A stretch of DNA of 64,000 nt from Ypsolopha sequella (taxonomy: Eukaryota > Arthropoda > Insecta > Lepidoptera > Ypsolophidae): assembly GCA_934047225.1 (NCBI GenBank), contig OW204001.1, positions 14,616,201 to 14,680,200 on the forward strand, read 5' to 3'. The notes beneath the pieces are model-generated. The model saw only the letters and a program-made list of their open reading frames with translations. It did not search any database and was not told the origin of the DNA. Position numbers and translations under genes: made by a program. Below, one piece after another: positions 47,379-59,746 of the stretch (its first letter is position 1; each line of letters opens with the position of its first letter).

Positions 47379-47686
47379 TTAAGACCGTCGAGGCGACCCA
47401 AAGACTTTGACTGTCTAAGTGGCAAGAAGGCTTTAAGAGCGTCCATGCGTGAGGAGCGTTCCGGCTCCGCATTGGTGGCAGTGGTCAAATCGGCGCAAGA
47501 GAGACGAGCCTTGCGTCTCTTGTCCAGAAGCTGCTTGGCTGTCCTGGACCGCCGCTGTGTCGTCGGCACCGCATCTTCCTCCGGCTCACTGCACACTTCG
47601 CGCCCGGAAGCTGCCGACGCGTGGACCGTATGTCGTCGCCGCGATACCGGCGGTGACGTCAGGCGAGACACCAACGACTCAAACAT
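47375..47686 (-). CDS. First coding exon of an unidentified minus-strand gene (104 codons, partial)
   Basis: ATG at 47686-47684 opens 104 codons with no stop, ending exactly at a strong donor: exon ...GGTCTTAAAGAG, then intron GTAAGTGA from 47374. The exon length is a multiple of three, so the splice is phase 0. Residues 1-10 are MFESLVSRLT. The protein is rich in Arg, Ser, Ala and Glu, with basic runs (RRR near 20, KQLLDKRRKAR near 57-67), and ends KAFLPLRQSKSLGRLDGLKE. It looks disordered with no signal peptide or membrane segment, like the variable N-terminus of a larger cytoplasmic or nuclear protein. GC content and codon use differ sharply from the surrounding AT-rich DNA. I do not recognise the gene; the downstream exons lie to the left or outside the window. 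Confidence 0.6.
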
Positions 47687-47688
47687 CG

Positions 47689-47742
47689 CTAGCCGCTGCC
47701 GCACTCCGACGAGTCACGCTTCACACCCTCACTCACTTCCAT
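47689..47742 (-). CDS. Upstream ORF, 17 codons
   Basis: The sequence ATC-ATGG at 47742 has A at -3 and G at +4, a strong initiation context, better than that of the main ATG. It encodes MEVSEGVKRDSSECGSG and stops with TAG two bases before the ATG of the 104-codon exon (TAG-CG-ATG). This geometry suits termination-reinitiation or translational repression. The alternative is that one indel separates this from the main frame and the two are really one N-terminus. Confidence 0.5.
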   Translation of the reverse strand: MEVSEGVKRDSSECGSG

Positions 47743-50700
47743 GATGACAAAGTTTAATCCGTTCCGCACGCGGCGATACCCTACAACCAAATATCCAACT
47801 GTGATCACGGCAAAAGAGAAAGATACTGGCCTCAGCGGGTGACGCTCCGGTTGATACGTCGACGTAACGAGGTTGAGCTTTCGCTTAACAAAACATTCGA
47901 TCACAGTTCCTATCGTATCGTAAACACACGTGATGTGGATCGTTGACCGAATCGCTCGATACTGGCATTGTCACCAAACTGAACGGTGAGCGCACTGGTA
48001 CGTTATTGTTTGACCATCATTCACACAGCTTGCGTACCGTGACGGGATACGCAATTCCGGAAACATCAAAATGTTTGTCCATGAATCTGCATAGAACTGT
48101 ATTGTTCTTGTATGAAACACGCAAGCCCGAATGGGTGATATGAAAATTTTACACCGAATTTGCAATGAAATTTTTGTAAGAAGTCCACTGTTCCTTTTCA
48201 CACGTTTAATACAACAGATTCATTAACCCAGTTACCGCAATAGTGTAGTAATTAAGAGGGGCAAGCAGAGTCTCCCACAATGATACGGCTAGTGGCAGAC
48301 GCGGACGGTGATCGAAAGTGTGCCGCCAGCCCAAGTCGCGTCGCGCGCTCCAAAACAATGTTGTGGCAAGGTGCCATCGCTAGCCCCACCTCACTATACT
48401 GACCAGTAGAAATAGAAATGCACAAGGTCGAAAACACTCAAACCTAGCAAAAATAAACGATGATCTTTGAAAAAATTCCTACAGATCGTGGACGTGGACG
48501 CTCCCATCAACAAACAAGCTAATGATGATAGATCTTCAGATGATTTCACTCGTTACCAACTCTTGTAAATGAACCGTGACGATTAGCACGTTTGAATTGA
48601 CAGATGTAAATAAACGCTGAAGTAATTCATCATTGTCTTTTCAGATAACATACGTGAACATATTTATTTTCAAGATGAACGCCAAACTACATTCTCCGCA
48701 TCTAATATTAAATTTTATCTGAACAACTAATATGCATATCTTTATAATTTACAAAGTCAAAGCACCAAGTAGTTAGACATCCAGCTGCAATCAAACAGAC
48801 ATAAATAAGTATGAAGAGTAAGTCGGCATGTCATATCTACACCTCGCCCCACATTCAGGTCCCTCAAGCAATTTAAACAATAACATGTCACAGACTACGT
48901 GAGTACTCACTACTCATACATACAATGCTCGATTTTGCAATGCTCCGTTGCAACGTCTACAAGCCTTGAATACGAATCAACTTCAAATAAAATATACCGA
49001 GAGAAATATAAAACGCTAGAGCATTGGGATGAACTGAACTAAATTATGTCCCCGACGCAATCTGGGCTAATGCCATAACCGCTAATGACACGCACAACAC
49101 GATCCGGCTATGAACACAATCTTCAAAAGGGCCTTAACTCTAAACAAACAACCGTCAAAACAAAAAGCGAAAATAAAACCTGCGCAGTTTCACTTTAAGC
49201 CATAAACGAAATGTGGTTACAAACATTTTCACGTTCGCACCTGTGCTCAGACTATTGTTTACTTCTTTTACGATTGTGAATACAATGCACTGTAGGAAAA
49301 TCTAGAGAGAATCTCTAACCGATTTGAAGATATTGTTTGAATTATATTTTCTTGTGTTTATTAGATGGTTCCTGGAGAGTTCGAGAGTAGGGCTCACCAA
49401 GGGCCGCGTACTCCGGTTGATGAAGATCGTTTGTGGAGCACGACTCGGCTAATAAAACGGTTAGTCCTAAGACGGCGATGTCGACGGAAACCGGTACGCT
49501 GACCGGTCTGCTTCCCCCGCGCCTTCCTCTTACCCCGCTAGGTCCTAAAATACACGCATGCACGTCACTTTATCAAGAAAACCATTGCGGCTAAGCTTCT
49601 CGTCAGCTTGCTCTCCTATTTCATCGTGTGGAGATCGTCCGTCCGTATCGCTTTCATCGTTGGGACCACGCTCCGGATAAACTGGCAACTTAATATCTAA
49701 ACCGCAGTTTAGATTAAATTCGATCCTCGTATTAAGGTGGAAGTGATATCGGTTGATGTTGTTCTGACATGTGAGTACCATTTACCAGTACCAATACGCA
49801 TTTACGACGCAACGTTGCGTTGCGTACGCCAATTATGATGCAACCGGTTGACGAGACGAATGCTGAATAAAGGCAAGACAGCTGCGGAGGTATCTAATGT
49901 AGCATGAAAACAATTGGCGAAAGTCGCGTATCATGATAAGTTACCAATAGCGAGTGCGGTGACAAAGGCGAAGATTAGAAAGTCCCGTGGTACAGCAGAG
50001 CACACGCTCTGATTGGCGTCCTATCTATGCAGGTACCAACCAGTTGCGTTGTACGCTCCCAACGCGACGACATCACACGACCGTGGCTCAGGTTTATAAT
50101 ACAAATTATTGTCTCCAGCCACTACCGGAAAATTACAGACTTATTGCAATATTCCATTACGACAAACCGAGAAGGAAAACGTGCCATCAATTATCTCTCT
50201 GTAATAACAAGCGAGTTTCTTTAAAAGATTTAACAACTTCGACCCCAGCAGCGATCAGTCATTTCAGGACGAATTATTTGCGCAGGCTCACAATGCAAGC
50301 AGACGCAAGAGATAATAAAAACGAGCACGCATTCCCGATACGGACCAATTCGAATGTGTTGTTGTAGATGATGGATGGAGCATTCGGAATAATAAATTCT
50401 TTCTCATTTCTTTGCCGTGTTAGTTTTTGTTTTGTTTTCAAGCCAGATAATTCTAATTTTAATGATGAGGTTCCGAGAGCAAACTTATGGAATAGTAACA
50501 TCGGAGGATCTGATTACATAATAATAGGTAGTACTAGTGGTTCTTGTGGAGATTATATGGATTATGAGGTCAGGCGGTGACCTTGGGACGGATGGAAGTG
50601 GGCCGCTCGTGAGATGGACTATCGGGTGGCAGACGTCACGCTTCAGCCAACCACGTCGCGAGCTGCCTCACTGCTGACCCGGCCAGACGGCCCTATTGCT

Positions 50701-53700
50701 TGAATCGGGAAAGTGGATAAAAACTCAACACGAAACTTCAAAGTCAATTTATTGTTAAATGACCTACCCATGTGTAACATAACACTTTGAAAGTTAGGTA
50801 CACAATATTTGCTCAATAAGTAAGTATTGTTTCTGCGCAAAGTGAGTGTTTTATTGAATATCATAATCGGTTATTACGCGAGTCACCTAGATAATATAAA
50901 GTTGTTGGAAATTGCAAAGTTAATTCTTGTGACAAAACCTTTCATAACTTTATAAGACCAGATTAGATAATCTTCCTAATGTAGATTAAAATGACGATTG
51001 CGTGATAGGAAAGACACTAATGGTTAGATCAAGATCATCAAGGTGTTGATCTTAAATGATACACATCCGGCGACAAAGTGATTATTGATAGAATATAAAC
51101 AGAGTATTATGGAGTGCTCGAACAGAGTATCAATTACTTGATTCATAAAATTTCCAAAATTTCTTCACTTTGTAAACAAAATGACTTTCCCTAGCACATT
51201 AAAAAGCCAACGACAGACCACGGAGTCGTTTTGCTTAATGACGAGACGTGAGTGAAAGCCGGCATGGCGCCGTTTATTTTACTAGTTAAATATTAAAATA
51301 TTCACTTAAACATAATATTTATACCTCACAGTGAGCTTTATCTACACCAACGAAAAAAATATTGTAACTGCGCGGTTAGTATATCTTGGTTAGGCAATTT
51401 AGTTTTATTACCATCTAACTCTGTTTTGGAAACCCTTTCTTTATTTACCGCATTAAACTTTATTATTATATCCACTTAGAAGTACCCACACTGATGTGAT
51501 GATGATCCACAAATCTCTTTAGGAGGTTGATATTATGGAACATCAGTTATGTAAATATTTGAAGCGCATGGCACGGTCCACAAAGTGTCAAACAATTGGT
51601 TTGGAGTGCCTATTGACGAGTGGAGCCGAGGACTGACAGAGTCCCACTTCGCTGTTAAGATATGAAGGGCGAAGGCCCGTTACTCGAAGTGTACTCGTAT
51701 ATCTATTAGCACCAGTCGTTTATGAGCTATTTAAATCTCTAACTGTAGAGGTTGCTCGCCTGGGCACATGCATAACGCGGTCGCCACCTCGCCTCTGCGG
51801 TGCAGTGCAACTGAATGTTTTGGTTTCAATATAAATATTGATAAATTCCAACTAAGCCGAGAAAAGTTATTTTAAATTTTCCTATAGGAAATTATCTGTC
51901 CTGTTAATCTTTCCTTAACCAAAACAATAAAATGCTCCTGTGGGAGTGCAATAAAAATTCTTTCCCTACGTTCTTAACTACATTCTAATGCAGTCATCTT
52001 TGGGAAGAAAAGATCATAAATCGTCCAAAGTGGCTTCAAACAGCATAAACATAAACAACTCTGACTTTTGTTAACTCAATAATTTTACACTTTCAATGTT
52101 TAGTGTCCCTGTTCACACGTTATACCGATTTCTAAACAAGTGTAGTAGTGCTCCATTATGAAACAAGGTGTCGTAAAAGAGCTGTAATAAGGCTAACAAT
52201 ATTTGTCCTCAGATAATAACTGGTGAAGAGAGGAGTGTGAAATTTGATAATTACTTAGGCTACTTATCTAATCTCACACATTTGAACCACCTACATAATG
52301 CACATGAAAATTTTGATTATGAGGGGGTTAGAAGATACACCACTATTAATTTTACCGAGAGTTAAATGGATAAAGTTTTAAACTCCCATAATAAGCTCGT
52401 TCAATCACGATGAAGAAGCAAAAAAGTATTATTTAAAAAACAGATTTAACAAGTTGGGCAACAATAAAATTAGCGTAACTAATTTTTAAAAATCGTGGCG
52501 CAGTTATCACAAAATCACGATCAATGAATTAAAAAAAATATTCTTGTGGTACTTAAATAATTTTCGTTATTTATTTTCCAATTACGATAGCAGTAGGTAC
52601 AATATATTTTTGGTACTTACAAATTATGTATTGAAAAAAATTGAGTTACACAATAAAATTACGGAAAACGACGACGCTAACTTACGAACACAGTTTGTTG
52701 ACCTTATTGGGGCCGTTTTTGCATAGACTACTTCACCTCCTTTTAAATCGATGCGGCCATTTAAAATCCATTTATGAAGCTCTCAAATAACAAAAAGTTG
52801 CATTTTTATCAACCTACATCGCTACTAACATTAACTGGTGCAAACAAAAATACATTTGTACTGATGACGTTATTGTTATAGTTTTTAAAGGATTGCGTTA
52901 AAGACCTTTATAGAAAAATGTGGGAGTAATTTACAGATTGAATTGACGAACCCCGTAGATAAATCATCATTAGCTATATTGGCAGTTCTGATTCACGTAG
53001 CCTTTACATTAATTAGAGAAATCGCTGTAGGTCAATGGCGAAAACTGAATATTCATTGACTCTTAAGTTGACTTAGTTGAACGAGGCAAAAACTGATCTT
53101 ATTAATTTTCGAAACTAAGTTATCTATTCAGTTACTTTTAATTGATAGAGGTCATAATTATGTACGTATTTTAGGTAAAGTAAATAAGATTTCACATTAC
53201 GGATATTCGGCCTTCACAGATGGCTAGCTCTGACAACACTGATTAATTTACATAATAAAAAAATACAGAGAAAGTTGAAAATCGTAAATTTTGCAACCTG
53301 CATAGTAAAATATGTATGGTCTATGAAATTTAATTAATTGCACGGCTTGTTAGTTGAAAAGTCTTTTTCCTTTGTTCACCAATGTGATAAGTTGAAAACT
53401 GGACTCATTTTAATCGATTCAGATTTTTAAATACTTGCCACGTCTTCAGTGGGACAGATAAAGGCTAGGTAATGTTCACGCGTGAGTAACCATGACAAGG
53501 TGGTCTCAAAGCCTCAGACATTCAGGCACCCGCGCCCACACGTGGTCTGAGAAGCCCCACCTCTGTAACCCTATTACTAGACTAGATACTACCACGGCCT
53601 AGATTTACAATCCATTCATCCGCCTCACCAATGACTCTATTCCACAGCTAGCTATTTATGATAAAACAAGTCAAACAGAAAATGCACAACTTCATGATGA

Positions 53701-54297
53701 CGAATCTGCTTACAGCAGCGGTCATAAAAGTAACGCAATAAGTATAATAGCATTTTTTGCGGACACTAATTTTGTATAATGAGCGCACGGCGACGTTCTT
53801 TTAGTACTTTATTATCTACTAACTGTATTATAATGATGTTGGCGAAAATTACATTTATTTAATAATATATACTATTCTTCCTGTTATTATAATGCAGTTG
53901 GTGATGGTATTAGCAAAGAAAAAACTAGTAGTCATTCGGCAATGAGGCTATAATCAGTTCTTCCGGCGGTAGATCCGGCCCTACATCTACCTCCCGGAGT
54001 AGAAAGTGTCACTAACCAGCCCTGACCAGAACGGGTCCCACAGCGGTCGCGGATGTTTATTCAAGGGATAGAAATCAAAGATAACACCACCAGTTGCAAA
54101 CATAGGCTCTAATCTACCTGGGCAATCTCGTAGCCAGTCTTTGAAGAAGTACGTAGTTAATATCAGTCATTAGGATTGCACAGGACATGAATCAGAGTCA
54201 AATTCCACACAGATAAATAGTTATTCTGCTATCCTGCATCGGTTTTGAGATGGCATGTCGAAATATTGGTATTTGCTAGTAACCTTTTGCCTTCAGC
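47743..54297. other. Low-repeat region upstream of the minus-strand exon
   Basis: Possible promoter and 5' UTR of the minus-strand gene. GC-rich patches at 48270-48360, 49470-49545 and 50570-50690 contain CpG-rich words and short frames, none with a domain. The 126-codon plus-strand frame at 49987-50367 has no recognisable motif. I saw no MITE, LINE tail or hairpin of note over these 6.5 kb. Confidence 0.4.
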
Positions 54298-54552
54298 TCA
54301 TACCGGTTTTTGTGGCTTAACTCCCAACCTGTGCGACTGGATTAAATATTTTCCGTTGGAGATCGTTTTTTTACCTGTCTTGCTGAGTTGATGGGCAAAT
54401 CCAACGATGACGCTAATAACGATAAAGAAGACCGAGAAGGCACCAATTTGTATTTTATGGCTGCGTGATAAAGTAGCCGTTATGTCGCTATTTTGGACGG
54501 AATCCAATAATATTTGATGAGTTTCTTTCATCTGCTTCATAATTAAGATCAA
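54298..54552 (-). CDS. Small putative membrane-protein frame, doubtful
   Basis: An 84-codon frame starting at ATG 54552 (the next ATG is four codons in, at the second Met). Residues 33-51 (IQIGAFSVFFIVISVIVGFA) form a plausible single membrane helix, preceded by a polar stretch and followed by a basic one (KTGKKTISNGK). On the minus strand near 54745-54815 a related but frameshifted stretch repeats the pattern (TTTATCGTTATT after AAAATTGAGACGG). It could be one exon of a duplicated gene, or chance. No splice sites support it. Confidence 0.2.
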   Translation of the reverse strand: MILIMKQMKETHQILLDSVQNSDITATLSRSHKIQIGAFSVFFIVISVIVGFAHQLSKTGKKTISNGKYLIQSHRLGVKPQKPV

Positions 54553-57500
54553 TATTTATACATGATTTTGCAATGCTATTTCCAGCAGCACTAATATTTG
54601 AATGGCTAATGAAGGGCTTTCCGATTCAAGTTGCCTTTGATGGGTCTGATGTAACTAACAGGTGAAGTGAAAGGATCGGTGATGATATAAAATCTACGGT
54701 AGTACGGTTGTAGCTCTGATGTTTTTCATATCGTCTCTGTACAATAGCGCATAATGCAACTGCACTTATGCTAATTATGACGAATAACGATAAAAAGACA
54801 CCGTCTCAATTTTAGTAATGGTGATACTGATGATAGATAAATAAAATATTATATATTTTGACTTTCGATGGATTTTGCTATAAACTATACAATTTTAGGT
54901 ATAAAATAAAGCATTGTATCTGCAATGGACTCAATTTAAAATAATTTATTGATACCTTTAGATACTTAAATAAGATGTCAGATATTTATGTTACAAATAT
55001 GAAGGGTCCTGGGTATCTGGTTGCAATAAGAATTCCCAAGTTATATCAACTTATTTTATACGCGCGTTGCACGCGAATGTGACTGTGGATTCTTCTTATT
55101 TTGGTCCTCGTCGTTTTGGCCATCGGCTAACATTACTTGTGCCTTGTTTTTGTTTTCTTCATCTTTGGTTTCAATGATCTTGGCTGTGCCTTTTTTATTG
55201 GAAATACCAAAAGATGAATCATATATGGTTTGGTTGCTTGTTTATGTTTATTGCGCGTAAATGTTTGGAAGTTTTTGGATTGCGGATGGCATAGTAGTTT
55301 GTACGTTTCCTGTTTATGATTGTAAAGAAATGTAAACATTTTTATCTCAGTATGCCCCATTAGCGACGCATATCCGGTTTTTAAAAGATAATAGGTATAT
55401 CGACATTAAATTAATGATTAATGTTTTCCAATAGCAACTTGGTCAAACCTACTTTGAATTAATACTTCTTGTTTAGTAAACTATTGATAGATAGATATTG
55501 TTACTTACTTACATCTAGCTTTAAAGCAAATTCATATAGCGTATGTAGTTGGTATGATGAGAGTATAATATTAACAATAATTGATAATATGAATTATATC
55601 GTTGCCGTTATTGAACTGTGATCGAGTGTATCCCTAAGTTTTGGTGCAAATCATAATCTTCGTGTAGGAATATTATTTAATAGCAATACGTTTAAAGCAA
55701 AGCAAAAAGCATTCAAAAAATGCCTAAAACTCTACTAGTAAAAGCTCAGTATCTTTGCGTGGACTAAAGACGACAGGTTCATTCAAGGAATTCTGATTTC
55801 TGTATCTCGAAAATTCTGCACAAGTTATGTACTGCGTTTAGAAGAAACTTTTGAAAAGATACCTGTTTGTCAGGTTTCATAATTTAAACAACGGATCACT
55901 AAAGACGTGATTTATTGAGGCCAGAGTCACCACCCGCTGAGTTCATCAACAAAAATGTGGGTTATGTTAGGTAGGATGGAAGAAACTCCAAATTACCATG
56001 AGTGGCGGAGCATCTCCAAACCGGTGGATGAGATTCGTGTATCAACCTCTTCAAGGGCTACTTTCCATGTAGAAGCAGGCAGTCACTCGCACACGACCAC
56101 TCCACGGCTTCCAGCTCAGCGAGAGCGTCGCACGCGATCAGAAAAAGAAAATAACACAGTTCTTTCACAGAGTCGATACCGACCAATAACCAGATCCTCC
56201 ACACAGTTCACACACAACACAATAATCAGTCAATATTGAAAAGAAGCACTCGAAAGTCAAGGAATCAGTTATTTTCGATACGGAAAAGTTTGTTGACAGA
56301 TCGCGTGTGCAGACAGACAAGACGTTCTCGCCGCTCTCGCGCAGACACTGCTGTGAAGTCGGCAGCGGGGCGGCGCGCTCGGCTACCTTCGGCAAGCCTC
56401 GCCAGCCTTCGGATGGAATGCACGGCATGTGGCCCGGCCCGGGAGGCTGCGACTTGCGACTTCGCCCCGGTTCGTTCCGATCTATGCAGCTTCGCACACA
56501 CAAAATATAATTAAATTGCAACAGCCGACCGCCATCATGGCACTATAATATACACTTGCCTAAGATCAGGTTCTGTCCAAAGTCGGCATTAAGTCAACGG
56601 GAAAGTACAGTTAGGTGCAGGCGAGGGAATGCGTGAGCGAGGTCACAGAACTAGTTGTAAATGACAAGCCTTCCGACGAGGAACACGGCGGCGCTCGAAT
56701 TATAACCCAGTTTGTGGAACTGATGTGTTCTCGTCTCATATAGATCCTTTTCAAGCTACCATAATCTCTCTTCATCAAGCTTGTCATCTCGTTTCACGAA
56801 CAATAGTCTGAGATGCAGTTAGATGGCCCTTGACAATAACAATTTGAGCGTAGGTGGTGGTAATCCTACCTCTTTAAAGAGTCTTAATAATGTTCCAGAA
56901 AAAAATCGCTTGGATATACGTGTTGCCGCAAGCATAGCAGTTCATTGACGCATCCACCTACGCTCGGGTACATAAGGACAAAAAAGTCCGTAAAGCGAAC
57001 TTCGTATACTTTGTACGGGTTCCGTCAATGCAATTGGTTTCTCTCGGAGACATAAATTTTTTTTTTTTATTTATTCTTCATAAAATAGTTTCCGTATGAT
57101 TCTCGAAGACCTAAACTGCAATTCTATAACTATATCAAATTTCAGATATGTAATTAAATTTTGACGTATTTTGTAGTGACCGACATCAACAGACAAGGGT
57201 GTCCGTTTTCTTGTAGAACCCTAAAAAATGTCCTCCATCGACTGACGAATTTATTTAACAGCCTGAAATTGATACCCGCAAAGGAAAAGCACGCAATAAA
57301 AGCGAGTTTCACTTAAATGAAAAGAGTCGCTAAACAAATAGAGGCCTATTAAGGCCCGTTTTGTTCAAACACGAAACTATTTTCGGCCACGTGTGCCGGC
57401 CGTCCTTTATGCAGTGCTTCGTCAAAGTGTTGTTTGCTTTTCTTTGAATAACTCCGCCTTAAAAACGCTATTGTGTTCTAAGGCAAAATATTTGCTTCGA

Positions 57501-58319
57501 AACAAAAGCTGGAGTTACACACATTCTCATCTCGAACATTTATCAAAATAAGTTACCCATCATTAAGAGTCTGCTGTTTTCGTGTTACACTATGAATTAG
57601 TATGCGTACAGTAGTGACACAAAAGAGCGGCCGGATATGTTTCTAGAGAACAATCGGAACAAGCGAACCACTTCCGCTGCGCACGCGCATCATACAAAGA
57701 CCATAATAAGCCGAACGAATAACTACTAACTATAGCGACTTCAACACGAAGCGAACACTTTCTATAGGTAACTGTGTTTCAGATAGAGACGGCAATTGTT
57801 GAACAGAATTCATACAATATGTATGAATACGTTAAGGACTGTGTAATGTGATGTGTCGTATTCCCAATATGCCAATGTCCAAATCATAATGATGAAACAA
57901 GAAACTTTCATCACCAAATACGACATCGACAGTTCTTTGCAAATGAGTTTTAATATCGGTATTGAGAAAGTGGAGGTCCAAAGCTGTAATGGTATCTATT
58001 GTAGTAAAGCTAACTGAATACTATTTACAGAGGCAGACAGGTGAGATGTCATCGTTAGAAATAATGGAAATGTTATGACTGATTGTGCCGTAGGGATTTA
58101 CTACTTAGAATTTACTTTGGTTGTCGTCAGATAGCTCCATTGGAAGTACCAACCGATAAAGGGGGATCAACATGTTTGGCGATGAAGAAAAAATAGGGTA
58201 AAAATCATTAACGTTATCACATTTTTTGAAAAATTTAACAACCTTATTAAGTGGAATAGGTATAATATTTCAATCTAAAGGAATTGTTATCGTAGGTATT
58301 TTGGAAACTTAAGAAGCCA
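54553..58319. other. Low-repeat region with a GC-rich patch at 56290-56510
   Basis: Overlapping frames on both strands at 55955-56521 come from a CpG-rich stretch (for example CGGCAGCGGGGCGGCGCGCT at 56360-56379), with a GC content far above its flanks. This suits a promoter or 5' UTR exon, most simply of the minus-strand gene. I cannot place a start site. Elsewhere the DNA is AT-rich and unremarkable. Confidence 0.4.
57025..57230 (+). repeat. Possible fragment of the GGGTTCCGT repeat
   Basis: TTTGTACGGGTTCCGTCAAT, an AT-rich middle, then TGTAGAACCCTAAAAAATGT resembles the latter half of the repeat at 32041 and 4845. The match is limited to short blocks. Confidence 0.35.
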
Positions 58320-58360
58320 GCGGAGCAATCCTAGTTCATACAAACGAAAAACCCAGTTCT

Positions 58361-58582
58361 TAAGGTAGTGAGTATTTATTCCGATTGCATTACAGAATAT
58401 CTAGGTTCCCAAATATAATTATAATTAATAAGAACACTGGTTTAAACATGAAATATGAGAAAAATAAGCATTCTTTAAAAAAAATGCTTATTATGTCGTC
58501 TTTAAATCAATGTCCTTTCAAAATATATGTTTGGGAACCTAGATATTCTATAATGCAATCGGAATAAATACACACTACCTTA
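58361..58582. mobile_element. Inner snap-back MITE
   Basis: TAAGGTAGTGAGTATTTATT and its continuation CCGATTGCATTACAGAATAT plus CTAGGTTCCCAAA are mirrored on the right by TTTGGGAACCTAGATATTCT...TTTATTCC and CACACTACCTTA. Arms are about 53 bp with two or three mismatches. The 60-codon frame spanning it is produced by the arms. Inserted within the outer foldback. Confidence 0.8.
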
Positions 58583-58599
58583 TTCAGCGAGCTTTTTAC

Positions 58600-58864
58600 A
58601 ACATTGACGAATTCCTGGGCTATTCTAAACTTATTCCTAGTTAGTTTTATCTTTATTTTTTATATTTTACATGAAATTATAATTATTGTACATTTTTGAA
58701 TTTATTGATTATTTAATAAATTTTAAATTAATTCAATTACTTGATGTATTGTTATATTGTATAAGTTGTATTTGTTTAATCATATCAACTTTTGTATTTT
58801 AATAAGAGAATGACTTGTAACATATCGTTATCAATAAATTGAATCTGAATCTGAATCTGAATCT
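58600..58864 (+). repeat. LINE-like 3' end with GAATCT tail
   Basis: AT-rich UTR-like DNA ends in TATCAATAAATTGAATCTGA and four copies of the six-base unit GAATCT. The AATAAA followed by a short-period tail suggests a plus-strand 5'-truncated non-LTR retrotransposon inserted in the outer foldback. Confidence 0.55.
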
Positions 58865-58927
58865 AAGAATATCTATGATTTACAAATGGTTTTGGTATTT
58901 CGTTTGTATGAACTAGGATTGCTCCGC

Positions 58928-59592
58928 AGACCTCTTAAGAAGGCGCCGAGCAAAATAATCTTAAACGACGTTAAATTGATTTATTGAATAATATTTCAAT
59001 GGTAAATAAATAAAATATATATTTATTATCACAACGAATGTATCTACACTTCCGCCGCAGCGAATATTAATAATAACTTATGGTGTAAGAAACAAATCTA
59101 TCTAGAGTAGGCCCAAAATCTAAAAAAGGTGTATAACTTAACTGTCGAATTTTGTCTCAACCACAACTCAAGACAATCACAAACGTTATAAAATACAAAT
59201 GGGCCGTTTCACATTTTTAAAATTTCGTCTAGTAAATTAAATATGATTTTTTCCGTTAAATTCAATATATACGACCACGATAAAAAAACTTCCACGACAG
59301 AACAAGCGAGGTGTCTAATCGTTCTACACTCGGCGCAGCCTTAACATAGCTGAAACACAGAACAAATAGGTCCGTTATTTTCAACATAATCAGGATAAGA
59401 ACAAGAAATGCTCTCTGGCCATTAAATTACTTTACACATCGGAATGTTGCTCAGAAATGTGACTATCAACGAAACAACGCAACACGGCGCCATTAAACAT
59501 TTTACAAGTACCGAAACAGATAGCATTATCTATAAAGGCTTCAAAATCACTTTCCTTATTCGGGCACCGCAGTCTGGCAAAGAATAAACTGC
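58928..59592. other. Spacer
   Basis: No gene or repeat that I can support. Confidence 0.45.
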
Positions 59593-59746
59593 AAGTCTTA
59601 TGCCCGTTTTCACTAACCTTAAGTGACGCCTAAATCGGATGCCTAAATATTCAAGAGTTCTTAAGGTAATAGAAATAAGAGTTCCTAAATACTTAGGCAT
59701 CCGATTTAGGCGTCACCTAAGGTTAGTGAAAACGGGCATTAGACTT
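59593..59746. mobile_element. Hairpin MITE, about 65-bp arms
   Basis: AAGTCTTATGCCCGTTTTCA and then CTAACCTTAAGTGACGCCTA, AATCGGATGCCTAAATA are mirrored on the right with only a few changes (CATCCGATTTAGGCGTCACC, GTGAAAACGGGCAT). The loop is under 30 bases. Total 154 bp. No target duplication was resolved. The 60-codon minus-strand frame over its right part is a by-product. Confidence 0.85.

Larger units (their letters stand above)
58320..58927. repeat. Outer foldback, 30-bp perfect arms, containing nested insertions
   Basis: GCGGAGCAATCCTAGTTCAT...ACGAAA at 58320-58349 is exactly mirrored at 58898-58927; weaker pairing (CTTAAGAAG) extends beyond. Between the arms lie an inner hairpin element (58361-58582) and a LINE tail (ending 58864). 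So the arms were once close together and have been pushed apart by at least two later insertions. Confidence 0.75.

Noticed and set aside
47340..47757. Plus-strand frames of 134 and 102 codons
   Set aside because: They are opposite-strand shadows of the minus-strand exon, which alone ends at a consensus donor.
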